A stretch of DNA of 64,000 bases, taken from Agelaius tricolor. Taxonomy: Eukaryota > Chordata > Aves > Passeriformes > Icteridae. Under the pieces are notes generated by a model. That model did no database searches, was not told the DNA's origin, and saw only the letters and a list, made by a program, of their open reading frames with translations. How positions within the stretch are numbered: position 1 is the stretch's first letter; the number at the start of each line of letters is the position of its first letter. Positions 1 to 29,600 of this stretch are shown here, piece by piece. The position numbers and the translations under genes are program-made. Location of the stretch: assembly GCA_023055355.1 (NCBI GenBank), contig JALJCS010000022.1, forward strand, positions 8,665,001 to 8,729,000. The letters are read 5' to 3'.

Positions 1-20237
<20,237 letters not shown>

Positions 20238-20499
20238 GGAACTTGGAGGTCGAGGCGCTGATGTTGATGGCGGCGATGGCCCCGGCCGCCCCCACCCTGC
20301 CGGCGGCAGCCCCCGGCTCGCAGCCCCGCAGCCCCGCTCCGTTGTGCTCGGGCCCCGCGGGGCGCGGCGGCCCGGCCGGCGGCAGCAGCCGCTCGCCGAG
20401 CAGGTGCCGCCCGTAACCGCCCGCGCCCCAATTGTTGTGGTTCTGGTCGTCCATCATAGCCTCGCCGCCGCCTTCCTCTTCCATGCTCTCCTCCTCCAT
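20238..20499 (-). CDS. CACUL1: CACUL1 coding exon 1 (start codon)
   Basis: This exon encodes residues 1-87 plus one base of codon 88. It starts with an acidic stretch (MEEESMEEEGGGEAMMDDQN), followed by HNNW, then a Gly/Ala/Pro-rich low-complexity region (about residues 25-75), and ends SASTSKF. The acidic start and the MMDDQNHNNW motif match CACUL1 orthologues, while the middle is diverged and probably disordered. The start at 20499 has G at -3 and G at +4. An in-frame stop lies upstream at 20560-20562 with no other in-frame ATG between, so this is the only plausible full-length start. The donor is TTCC|GTGAGT. A longer ORF in another frame (20234-20680) overlaps this exon and is a product of GC richness. 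Confidence 0.93.
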
Positions 20500-20531
20500 G
20501 GCGGGCGCCTGGCTGCGGGAGCGGGGCGGGA

Positions 20532-20549
20532 TCAGCGCCCGCCGCCCAT
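20532..20549 (-). promoter_or_regulatory. Short upstream ORF (MGGGR) in CACUL1 leader
   Basis: This is a minimal upstream ORF of five codons plus TGA, in a different frame from the main CDS. It ends 32 nt before the CACUL1 start codon. Its ATG has G at -3 and G at +4, as good a context as the main start. If transcription begins upstream of 20549, which the island layout suggests, ribosomes would meet this ORF first, and CACUL1 would depend on leaky scanning or reinitiation. Conservation and real leader length are unknown. Confidence 0.5.
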
Positions 20550-20676
20550 CGCCGCCGCCTCAGGCCCGGCGGGGCTCGGCGGGCTCGGCCCGGGCCCCAG
20601 CCCAGCTCCGGCCGCGCCGCGCGACACTTCGCGCCGGGCGGAAGGCGGCAGCCGCGCCGGGCGGCACCGCCGCAGG

Positions 20677-20695
20677 GCATGCTGGGGGATGTAGT
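20677..20695 (-). promoter_or_regulatory. ZNF143/THAP11 (SBS-type) binding site
   Basis: Read on the minus strand the site is ACTACATCCCCCAGCATGC. It differs little from the well-known ACTACAATTCCCAGCATGC element bound by ZNF143 and THAP11/HCFC1 in vertebrate CpG-island promoters. It lies about 180 bp upstream of the CACUL1 start codon and points in the direction of transcription. A role in setting basal, cell-growth-linked CACUL1 transcription is inference from the motif. Confidence 0.75.
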
Positions 20696-20987
20696 CCTGC
20701 GGGGCGGAGCGACTGGCGGGGCGCGGAAAGAGGCGCGGCCGGCGCGGGCTCCGTCGCCGGCCGCGCCCGGGGTTCGCTCTTCCCGGTTCCCCGAGGGCAG
20801 GGAGGGTTTGTCTGGAGCGGGGAGGCTCCGGCAGGGCCCGCGCGGAGAGCGGGCCCCGTGCCCACAGCGCCCCCTGGCGGGAGCGTGGCGGCCGTGAGGG
20901 GCCCGCTCTCAGGAAAAAGGGCCGAGCGCGATCGGGATGTCGCTTGTCACACCCTGTGCCCGCTCCTCGGCACCACCGCCACCCTGC

Positions 20988-21064
20988 GAGGTGTCCCTGC
21001 CCATGGGGGGCTTGGAAACAAACCATCCTTAAAAGTCCCTTCCAGCCCAACCTGTTCTGTGAAG
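20988..21064 (+). mobile_element. CR1 LINE 3' tail fragment
   Basis: This short copy carries the CR1 terminal blocks 'ggtgtccctgcccatgg' and 'cccttccagcccaacctgttctgtg'. It begins directly at the outer edge of the CACUL1 CpG island. It is strongly 5'-truncated, diverged in the middle, and non-coding. Confidence 0.8.
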
Positions 21065-21212
21065 TGCCTGCGCAGTGCTGCTCCCTTCTATTCTCCTGTT
21101 AATAGGGGAAATGACTTGCACAAATAATGTATAAACCCGTTTGTCTTGCAATAAACAATGTAACAATTCAAAAGTATGTTTTAATATGCTCTTTGCCAAG
21201 AACTGTACTTAT

Positions 21213-21475
21213 AAGACAAGGAGTAATGGATACAAATTGAAAGAGGGAAAATTTAGGTCAGATATTAGGAAGAAATTCCTTACCGTGAGACACTGGAACA
21301 GGTTGCCCACAGAAGTCATGGATTCCCCACCCCTGGCAGTGTCCAGGGACACTTTGGAAGAGCCTTGAGCAGCCTGGTCTAGTGGAAGATGTCCCTGTCC
21401 ATGGCAGCAGGGTTGGGACTAAGATAGTCCTTAAGGTCCCTCCCAACCCCTTCACATTCCATGATCCTGTGATAA
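21213..21475 (+). mobile_element. CR1 LINE 3' tail fragment
   Basis: This is a longer CR1 3' piece. It contains the typical 'gtcagatattaggaagaaattcctt' region, 'gagacactggaacaggttgccca', 'agcagcctggtctagtgga' and a terminal 'ccttaaggtccctcccaaccc' followed by 'cattccatgatcctgtgat'. It corresponds to the CR1 3' region only, with no intact ORF2. It appears to lack a few bases between 'accgtgag' and the 'acactgg' block that most copies carry. Confidence 0.9.
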
Positions 21476-22699
21476 TATTGCCTAGTTGCCTTCAAGTACA
21501 CTTACTTTACGTTTTATTTTCATTTTCACCTGGGCACTGTGATGGAAGAATGGAAATGAGCAGTGGGTTTTTACTGAAAATAGATTTCCACTGTGTGGGT
21601 TTTTGATCTTGCTTGGCAAACAAAACAAAAACAAGAAAAAGTGAAAAATGTAGATAAAATCAAAGGTGGGTCTTCTTTCCAAAATGTCTCAAAAAAGTGA
21701 AAAGCGTGTCATCTTTCTTCCTAGTAGAAACACCAGGTTCTATTTTAGCATGAAACAAAATTGTTTTGTTTTATAAAAGCAGAAGATGCTGCTGATTTCA
21801 CAGCAGTGTGGAACCAACTCAAGTTGCTTTGATAAAGGCAAGTGATGAAAACAGTTTGTCCCTATTGCATGGGGTGTACATTTGTACATTTTTGAACTGA
21901 GAGTGTTTTTCCTTAGATGTAAAATCACACCTTGAACATCAATGCTCTGCTCAAACCAGCAGACATTTCTCTCCATTTTCCATCTTGGTAAACCCCAACC
22001 AGTCACAATTTGGTCTCAGAGTCCAAAAGCTGACTTGGCACATCATGCATAGATCTCAGATTACAGCTTCAGCAAATTCACAGGCCTGCTCTGGCTGCTG
22101 GTTTGTTTCTATCCACACCTTTCCCACACCTGGAAAGAGAACAGACAGGACATTTCTGTTCACTCTGCTGCAATTTGTGTTTAGTGACTTGGATGTGCAG
22201 TGTAATGCAGGTATCAGTAGAGTCATTTATACTGGATGTTAAACTTGGAAAGCTAAAGCAGCAAACCATTTCCAGCTTAGCTAAGTGTTCATAACCACAA
22301 CTCTGATAACCACACAGAAAAGTACATGGAGTTTGCATATCTTCACTGCTTCGAGGAAGGCATGTTTGTTTTCTCAGCCCTCAGAGCAACTCCACTGTAG
22401 CCTCCCACTCATCTGCTCTTGCTGATCTCAGGAGTGGGGCTCTGATTGTTTGCCAGTGTTTAAAAACATCACAAACTGAGGAGGAATCAGAAACTTACTC
22501 TTATCAGCAGAGTTTTATCTTTGTTTTACCAATTTCAAAAGTGCTTATACTAACATCTAAGAGCAGTGGACAAACACAGCATTTTTCAGTTCTAGAATTA
22601 CTGCTTTTCATTTTCAGTTCTAAAATGTCTTTTTTCTTTCATGCTCTCTTGCTGCCCACGCCTATTTCTGCTGCCATCTCTGTAATTTATTGAACAGCT
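21476..22699. other. Intergenic, no gene seen
   Basis: This is AT-rich intergenic DNA upstream of CACUL1. Only short ORFs without homology occur. No repeat family was recognised between the CR1 copy and the G-rich array. Confidence 0.6.
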
Positions 22700-22965
22700 G
22701 GGGTTTGGGTTGGGTTGGATTGGTTGGTTTGGGTTGGATTAGTTTGGTTTGGGTTGGGTTGGGTTGGGTTGCGTTGGTTTGGTTTGGTTTGGGTTGGGTT
22801 GGGTTGGGTTGGGTTGGGTTGGTTTGGGTTGGTGTGGGTTGGTTTGGTTTAGGTTGGTTTGGTTTGGTTTGGTTTGGTTTGGTTTGGTTTGGGTTGGGTT
22901 GGGTTGGTTTGGTTTGGTTTGGTTGGGTTGGTTTGGGTTGGGTTGGGTTGGGTTGGGTTGGGTTG
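22700..22965 (+). repeat. GGGTT/GGTTT pentanucleotide array (G-quadruplex prone)
   Basis: About 266 bp consist almost only of the pentamers GGGTT and GGTTT, with scattered single variants (GGATT, GTGGG, GCGTT). Pure GGGTT runs occur at 22751-22770 (4 units), 22791-22820 (6 units) and 22935-22964 (6 units). GGTTT runs about 7 units at 22856-22890. Each GGGTT run offers at least four G3 tracts with two-base loops, the textbook condition for an intramolecular quadruplex. Open frames on both strands here translate to Gly/Trp/Val/Leu or Pro/Asn/Gln/Thr repeats and are not genes. Confidence 0.95.
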
Positions 22966-23634
22966 CTGGCTGGAGGTTTTTGCCACAGATTTTGAGGGCA
23001 CCTTGCCCTTCTAATTCCTTCTCACAACGTTCCATTCACTGTGACTACACTCACTGCACTTCCTTGTGGCAGGAATCCAGGAAAGCTTAGGAAATACTTC
23101 ACGGCCTTGTGCAACCAGGCAGCTCATCTTACCAATCAAACAAGAAGCCCTTTCTTGCCTCCCATAAGGCAAAGAACAAGCTGCAGCAGCCATCCATGGC
23201 TCACACACTATTCCTAACACGCCTGCACGCTGATAAAGGCACTATCAAAGGGCTCATCACTGCAGCAGCACTTGTTTTTGCACAGAGACTTCTCTGCACA
23301 GCTTCCTTTTTTCCTCGTCAGCATGTGAAAATTCGACTCAGGCTTTAAATACTGCCTTGGCAAAGTGGGGTTTTGAAATACCATAACTATAATTATTTTT
23401 GCTGTTAGCTGAGAATACCACATAAAAATTCAGTTCTGACAAGACCTGAGGATCCTCACGTCTCTGTAACATCCCCGGAGACTCAGGCTTGTCTCTATTG
23501 TAACTGGCTCGTCAGTAGACTGCAGCAATTTTGATGACAAAGTAACATGCAGATGTCACACTTTCATTTCAGTCTCCAGAATCTGCATGTAATTACCCAG
23601 ACAAGTATCACAAGTGTTTTTTACATCTTCATCA

Positions 23635-23684
23635 TATCTTTTTTCTCTTTCTTTTCTCTTTTTTTTTGTTTTTTTTCTTCTTGG
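23635..23684. repeat. Polypyrimidine low-complexity tract
   Basis: This run of about 50 bases of T with interspersed C on the plus strand is broken by two purine positions. It is low-complexity only. Confidence 0.85.
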
Positions 23685-23994
23685 CTCACAACTTCTGATA
23701 ACCAGGTCACAGCCACAAGCTTTGCTACAAATTTAAATTTCCTAACAGTACCTGTCCATGGAAAGTGTGAGGCATTAAAGAAATATTATCTACACAGAAC
23801 TTCACAGAAATGAGACCACCAGGTTCTCAGAAGCAGACTGGGACACTTGCTGGATGTTTCCTCTTGTGTAATTTTATGAACATTTGTATCAATCAGATAA
23901 GGGAATTTGTCTTTCTCATCTGTTTGTGTTTATAAAACAGAATTATTAGGTAGCCCAGAAGAGCTGTTTCTGCACTCTGTGTCCCAGCTGGGTA

Positions 23995-24042
23995 TATATA
24001 GGCAGCAGTTAAATGATATATAGGTAACAGTTAAATGATATA
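23995..24042. repeat. Short tandem duplication (about 24 bp, 2 copies)
   Basis: Two adjacent copies read 'tatataggcagcagttaaatga' and 'tatataggtaacagttaaatga'. They differ at two positions. No function is apparent. Confidence 0.75.
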
Positions 24043-25499
24043 TGAGGCATGTTGGGAAAAGATGTGTGTGTTTTGGTTTATTTCCTGCCACTGGTAATAA
24101 ACATTATGACATGGATACAATTCTTATTTTAAAAGACATTTCTTCCTGATTTCCCAAGCACCAATCCCACTGCAGTCAGTAGGAAAGCTTTCATTGATTT
24201 CAATGGGATTTCAATCAAGCCCTAACACAGCGTGTAAAACGCTTTTCAGATTTATAGCTCTGGCTCTAAAAACCAAATTAAAAAAAGAAAATAATTCCAA
24301 CCAGAAAGAAAAAATAGTGCTAGGCAGAGCCTTAAATAGCAGTGTGTCAGGAGGAGCATACAACACAGCTCTTTCAATGCTTAAAAAGAGAGCCCCTTGC
24401 TGAGTGCTGGCAGAGAGCAGATAAACCTACAAGGAAGTTTAGGTGCTCGTTATTTTTGAGACATATTTTGACAATTGATGATTTTCTCAGGCACAGGGGA
24501 CTGAAAGTCCCATTGAGACTGGCAATTTGTGGCATACCTCTTTCAACAGCAACTCCCACTTTGGGCAAGCTGATCTGTATAAAGTTTTCCTGAAAATGTG
24601 CCAGTTATGGGATGGAGAGATCATCCTTAGTGTTTCTTGACTATATGTAATTTGTGAACACTGACTATATACAGTCTCTAGTTTCATGATGTCTCAGTTG
24701 GTCTCTGCCTAAACAGGGAAAAATTGGAAAAACACAGTTTATGTGATAAATCCTTGGGAAATAAAGGTTGGTAACATGTTTGAGCAGCACTATCGATTTC
24801 TGATCTCGATGCAAAGTGTCAGAACACCAGCAGAAATCACCTGCCTGAAGAGGAATAATCCTTGCCATCTTCCACAAGCAGAAGTTCTATTGTGAACAAA
24901 GGAAATTCCAGCTAATCCCCAAGACAGCAGGAGTGTGCTCATGCCAGGTGCCAGCAGAGTGCCTTTGGTGAAGAAGAGAAGCACACAGCCAGGGAGCAGC
25001 CAGGGAACAGCAGGGTAGATGTGAGCTCTGATCAAAGCTAACATGGGTACTCCAGGGATGTCTGTCCTTTCCCTGTACTGTCCCACACAGCTGCTTTGCA
25101 GGGCAGAAAAAAATGCAGAGCCAAATCAGATCATATTCCCCTGAAATAAGGTAAAGAATGACTCCATGGTCTGCTTCTGGTACCCTGGGTGCATATGCAA
25201 AACCTCATCTTGATGATTTGCACTTGGGCTATGTGAGATAGTTTTAAATAAAGCTCAATGTGTTCCTGCTTCTGTCCTTCAGCAAGGCTGTATTCCTACT
25301 TCTCAGCCTAACAAAGAGGATAGGACCCAGAACTGTGTGAAAATGTTTAAAATGAAAATGTGTATTCAAACCAGTTCCCCTCTCTCTGTCTGAATGCTCT
25401 CTCCATCAAGATATTAAAAGCACAATGACTACAGGAGAATGTGCACTGAAATTTTTCCAGTTTCCCCACTAGCAGTCCCATTCCCTGCATCATCTGTGC

Positions 25500-25600
25500 C
25501 TGGTGTGAGGGCTCTGAGTAATTTGCCATACTAACTATGGTGTGGTGTGAGGTGTAACTAAGCCCTGGTGTGAGGGCTCACTAATTTGCCATAATTAACA
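25500..25600. repeat. Imperfect direct duplication
   Basis: The segment 'cctggtgtgagggctc' followed closely by 'taatttgccata' and 'taac' occurs twice, with starts about 65 bp apart (near 25499 and 25564). A 'ggtgtggtgtgaggtgt' region lies between them. It appears to be a local duplication with small indels. Confidence 0.75.
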
Positions 25601-26223
25601 AGACCAGCCTCACTTAGATTCCCATAAAACCAGTGCCCTGTTTAAGCTCAGAGCTTAAGGCTCACTCCATACCTGCCCTATGCTGTGTATGCCCTGTCAC
25701 CTTTTTCTGCCAAGTCCAGACACGTTCCTGCCTCATAAATTATTTAACAGGATTATCTCAAGGTCTCTGTCACCGAGTTCCTGCATTTGGGAATAGCTCA
25801 GTGTTTGGCCCATGGGAGCAGAGGACGAGAGCCCTGCCCAGCCACGTCCCCTGGGGCACAGCCACCCTGAGCAGCTCTGGATGCTCTGTCACATCAGTCA
25901 GGCACATAAAGCAGTGTCCTGAGCCCAGCCCTGAGGGCTGCAGGGTGGGAGGTGTGTGTACCCTGTAAAACAGGACTATATTTTGCTCTTGCACCAAGAC
26001 AAAGCACAATTCTTTTAGTGCAATTGCACTACACGCACATTTGTGGCACATTTGTGTCAATCCTTCTAACTACAGGCATGACCAGACTATTCTATCCCAT
26101 TAGTCAATATCAAAGGGCTTTCATGTTAAATAATAAAATTTATTGCCTGCTCTTCATTAGTAACCTTATTTTGGCTGTTTTCTGGGCCTTTGGTCAGCCA
26201 GTCTCATTTATCAATGAGGGCAG

Positions 26224-26637
26224 CAAGGCTGGTGAGGGGCTGGGAACACAAACCCTGTGAGGAACCCCTGAGGGAGCTGGGGGTGCTCAGCCTGGAGGAA
26301 AGGAGACTCAGGGCTGCCCTCATCACTCTCACAGCTCCTGAAAGGTGCCTGTGCTCAGCTGGGGCTGGGCTCTGTCTCCAGCAGCACTGACACAACCAGA
26401 GCACTCAGCCTCAAGGGAAATACAGGCTGGATAGCAGGAAAAAGTTTTTCACAGAAAGGGTGATAAAGTTCTGGAATGGCTGCCCAGGGAGGTGGTGGAG
26501 TCCCCATCCCTGGGTGTGTTTAACAAAGCCTGGATGTGGCACTGGGTACCAGGGTTGAGTTGAGCTGTTGGGGCTGGGTTGGACTCGATGATCTTGAAGG
26601 TCTCTTCCAACCCAGAAATTCTGTGAATTCTGTGAAT
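26224..26637 (+). mobile_element. CR1 LINE 3' end, about 410 bp
   Basis: This is the longest CR1 copy in the window. It shows 'ggtgaggggctgggaacacaa', 'gggggtgctcagcctggagga', 'tggaatggctgcccaggg', 'aggtggtggagtccccatccc', 'ttggactcgatgatcttgaa' and 'tctcttccaaccc'. It ends in two copies of an ATTCTGTGA-like terminal repeat. The order and orientation match an avian CR1 3' region, with an internal deletion around 26390-26400. The reverse-strand ORFs across it are not genes. Confidence 0.92.
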
Positions 26638-29600
26638 CTGGATGACACTGGGCCAGTGCAAGCAACAGAAAGGACTCTCTGAAAATGTGCTCAGTCCCTT
26701 ACAGAACCAGGCACCTGGAGCTGCCCAGGCTGGCATTAGCTCCCCACAGCTGGCACCACAGGAATGGGAAGGTCATCCAGCATGTGGGTACATCCAGCAA
26801 CAGGCAGCATTTGGAAATAAACACAAAAGCTCCAGTTTTATTAATGCAAAAGAAAGAAGCAAAACAGCATGTAAATTTTCTGCTGTTTCATCATGTTTTC
26901 TCATCTGACTTGCTCCATTATCTCCCAATAATCTTCTGCTGAGCCTCTGCCTCCACTCGGGTGTGCAATCTCTTGTAAGATCTCTAAAAGCGACCTATTT
27001 ATCAAAAGCAAAAAACTCTAGACTTCCCAGTGCAGATTTTGTTTATTTTGACATTAAGTATTTAATTTCTTTCTCAGAATGTATTCAGAGAGTATGTGAG
27101 AGTCTGTGAAAACTTTGGTTCCAGTAAAATAAGGTGCATTAGTGTATGCATTAAGTCATTAAGTGACATTTTGCAGAGAATCTCACAAAGTTTTTGAGCT
27201 TTAATCTTACACCCATGTTTCCCTAAATTCTGAATTGTCCTAAATGAAAATAAAAACCTGAGCATGGACAGCTCTCACCCTGCAGAGCCAGCTGTAATTG
27301 GCCTAGAGGTGGAGCCAGTCATCTGCAGGGCTCAACACAGAGCATCAGACATTCTCTGAGCAATAACACGGGAAAACAGAAATAGTAATAATGTAAGGCA
27401 GGGATTTGCTTCGATAATGGCTCTGTGGGTGTGATACATCCTCACCAATAGTGAGCAGCAGATTACTGGAAGGTTTAGAATGTAGCTGTGATAGCCACAA
27501 TGGAATTTCTCAGGGGAAAATGTGGGAAGGGAGCCTGGGGGGGGAGAAAGAATCTCTGCACAAATGAAAACCATACATAAAGGAGAAGAGAACAAGCAGC
27601 ACCTTCCTCACAGAGCAATGTTTTTCTGCCCTACCATGCAGAGCCCTGCTGCTGATTACTGTCTTGCACAATTTTTAGGTGTCAAGCAGCAATTCTCTTG
27701 CTATTTCAAGAACAGGCCTTTCTAGGACCGTTTAATCAGATAGTAGGGAAGCTTTCTTCATCACATCTTTCACTGGCTTTCACATCTAAGGCATTCTGGA
27801 AAATAATTTGCACAGGACTTATCTGGGCTGGCATAAGCTACCATTGTGCAGCAACAAAAGAGTCAGTGCCCAGTCTTTGTTTTTTATCAGATACTGGATA
27901 TCGACTTCCTCATTATTTGTATTTTCTCAGGAAATGGAAAAATAGCATCCATAGTTCCTCCTGCTGGGAGATAATGCATGAATTCATCATGCCTTCAGTT
28001 TTAAACCTGACTGGTTTTTTTTTCCAGGGCTGTAAGAGAGGAGATACTGGTCCATTAAAACTTTTTCCCTGTAAGTTGTCACGGTGGGGAAGGCTTTAAA
28101 CAGAATTATTTTTCATTTTTAATTTTTTTAAGCAGTTTAGTCATCTGCTTTCAATTAAATACTCTCAAAGGAAGGTTCACCCATGTATTCTGTGGGACCT
28201 GATGCTGCTTCCCACTTTCTATTCTGCATTGTCCAGATTTGACACCTGCTCTGGTTCACTCCAAAATCTCGGCTGGCCAAACTAATGTCCCCTCTGTAAA
28301 ATTCTTCAGAGTGAAAGAAATTACACAAATGCAAGAAGTTTTAGAGGCAAGGTCAAACACAGAATTAAAAAATGCAAGGGATTTTCATGTGTTGTTATTC
28401 AAGGATCAAAGGCAGACAAATGCCAGCCTCTAGCCCTCATGATTACTGCTCTTCCTAGCACAGCAAGTGGCCTTATCTTAATCAAACTTCTCTATCAGCA
28501 CTTCAGCCTCATCCCCTTCAGTCTGCCCAGAGCTCTGGCATCATCCACCACCCACAATCTTGTCTTGTCTGGCTTCTTTGCTCAGTACTCTCTAATTTTC
28601 TCCCTACTTCTTCAGTTATTTCTTCCCTTCAGCTTCTCCTTCCCCACCCAAGCTGTGTTTGTGTCCCTGGCTTAACTTTCTCTCCTCCCTTCCTTTCTGG
28701 CAGCAATACAACCTCAGCAGATCAAAAACCTCAAAGACATCTTTAACTCTCCCTCTGGACCCACAACCTTATCTCCTTCCCTCCTCTTCCTTGGGCACAG
28801 TCCCATCACCCCCCCTGGCTGCTGCCCTGGCCTGGCCCTTCTTGAGAAGTGCTTCAGGAAACATTTTGGCATCAACCCTCTCTTCATCCCCCAAAGGTGC
28901 AGCTCTCCCAAGCAGGTTCTTTCCTCTCTTACAGTGGCCTGGTTTTTTTCACTTCCCCTAAAAGACATGGTTATGTTCCACCCTTATCCATCAAACCTAA
29001 ACCATCTCAGACCCCTCTTGGGTTTCTGGACCCTCTTCTCCATTGCATCAAACAGAAGCTTCACTTTCAAGGTTCTTTATGATGCAGTTCTTGTCTTTCA
29101 TTAAGTGTCAGGAAACCAACTCCGTCCTCTAATCCATGCAGGATAAAAGCCCTTATCTCCCACTTGTTAAAACACTCACTTAGGCACCTTTGTGCTTTTT
29201 CCCAGGCAGCCTTAAGTGTCTGTGAAACTATCCTCATTATCCTCCTAATTCTCCTGTGGCATTACGTCAATAACATCCTGAAGTGCTCGGCTGTGGGTTT
29301 GCTGCAGCCCTCTGACTCAGAGTGGCTCATGTGTCCTTCTGCCTGCCTCCCTGTCTGTATCCATTCATTAATTGTCCGATAGTGAGGTCTGAGAAGGACA
29401 GACATCTCCTTTCTCCTTTCTCTTCCACAGCCCCCACCTCAGTGAGGTCCTGATCCCTGACCAGCTGCTGTATTACAACAGTAAGGGAATTAATCAATCC
29501 ACAGCCTTTTCCTATCAAAATTATGCTTCAATTTTTTAAAAATTTTATTTCTAGAAGCAGATTTGTCCCAAATTCACCACGGACTGGAGGAATTTAGATG

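Larger units (their letters stand above)
22966..26223. other. Intergenic, no gene seen
   Basis: No coding exon, RNA gene or mobile element was recognised. It contains a polypyrimidine tract (23635-23684), a short direct duplication (23995-24042) and a duplicated 'ggtgtgagggctc...taatttgccata' segment (25500-25600). Confidence 0.6.

Noticed and set aside
22700..22965. Interstitial telomeric repeat
   Set aside because: The units are GGGTT and GGTTT pentamers, not TTAGGG hexamers. No TTAGGG run is present.
22690..23090. ORFs rich in Gly/Trp/Val or Pro/Asn/Gln/Thr
   Set aside because: These are translations of a pentanucleotide repeat open on both strands.
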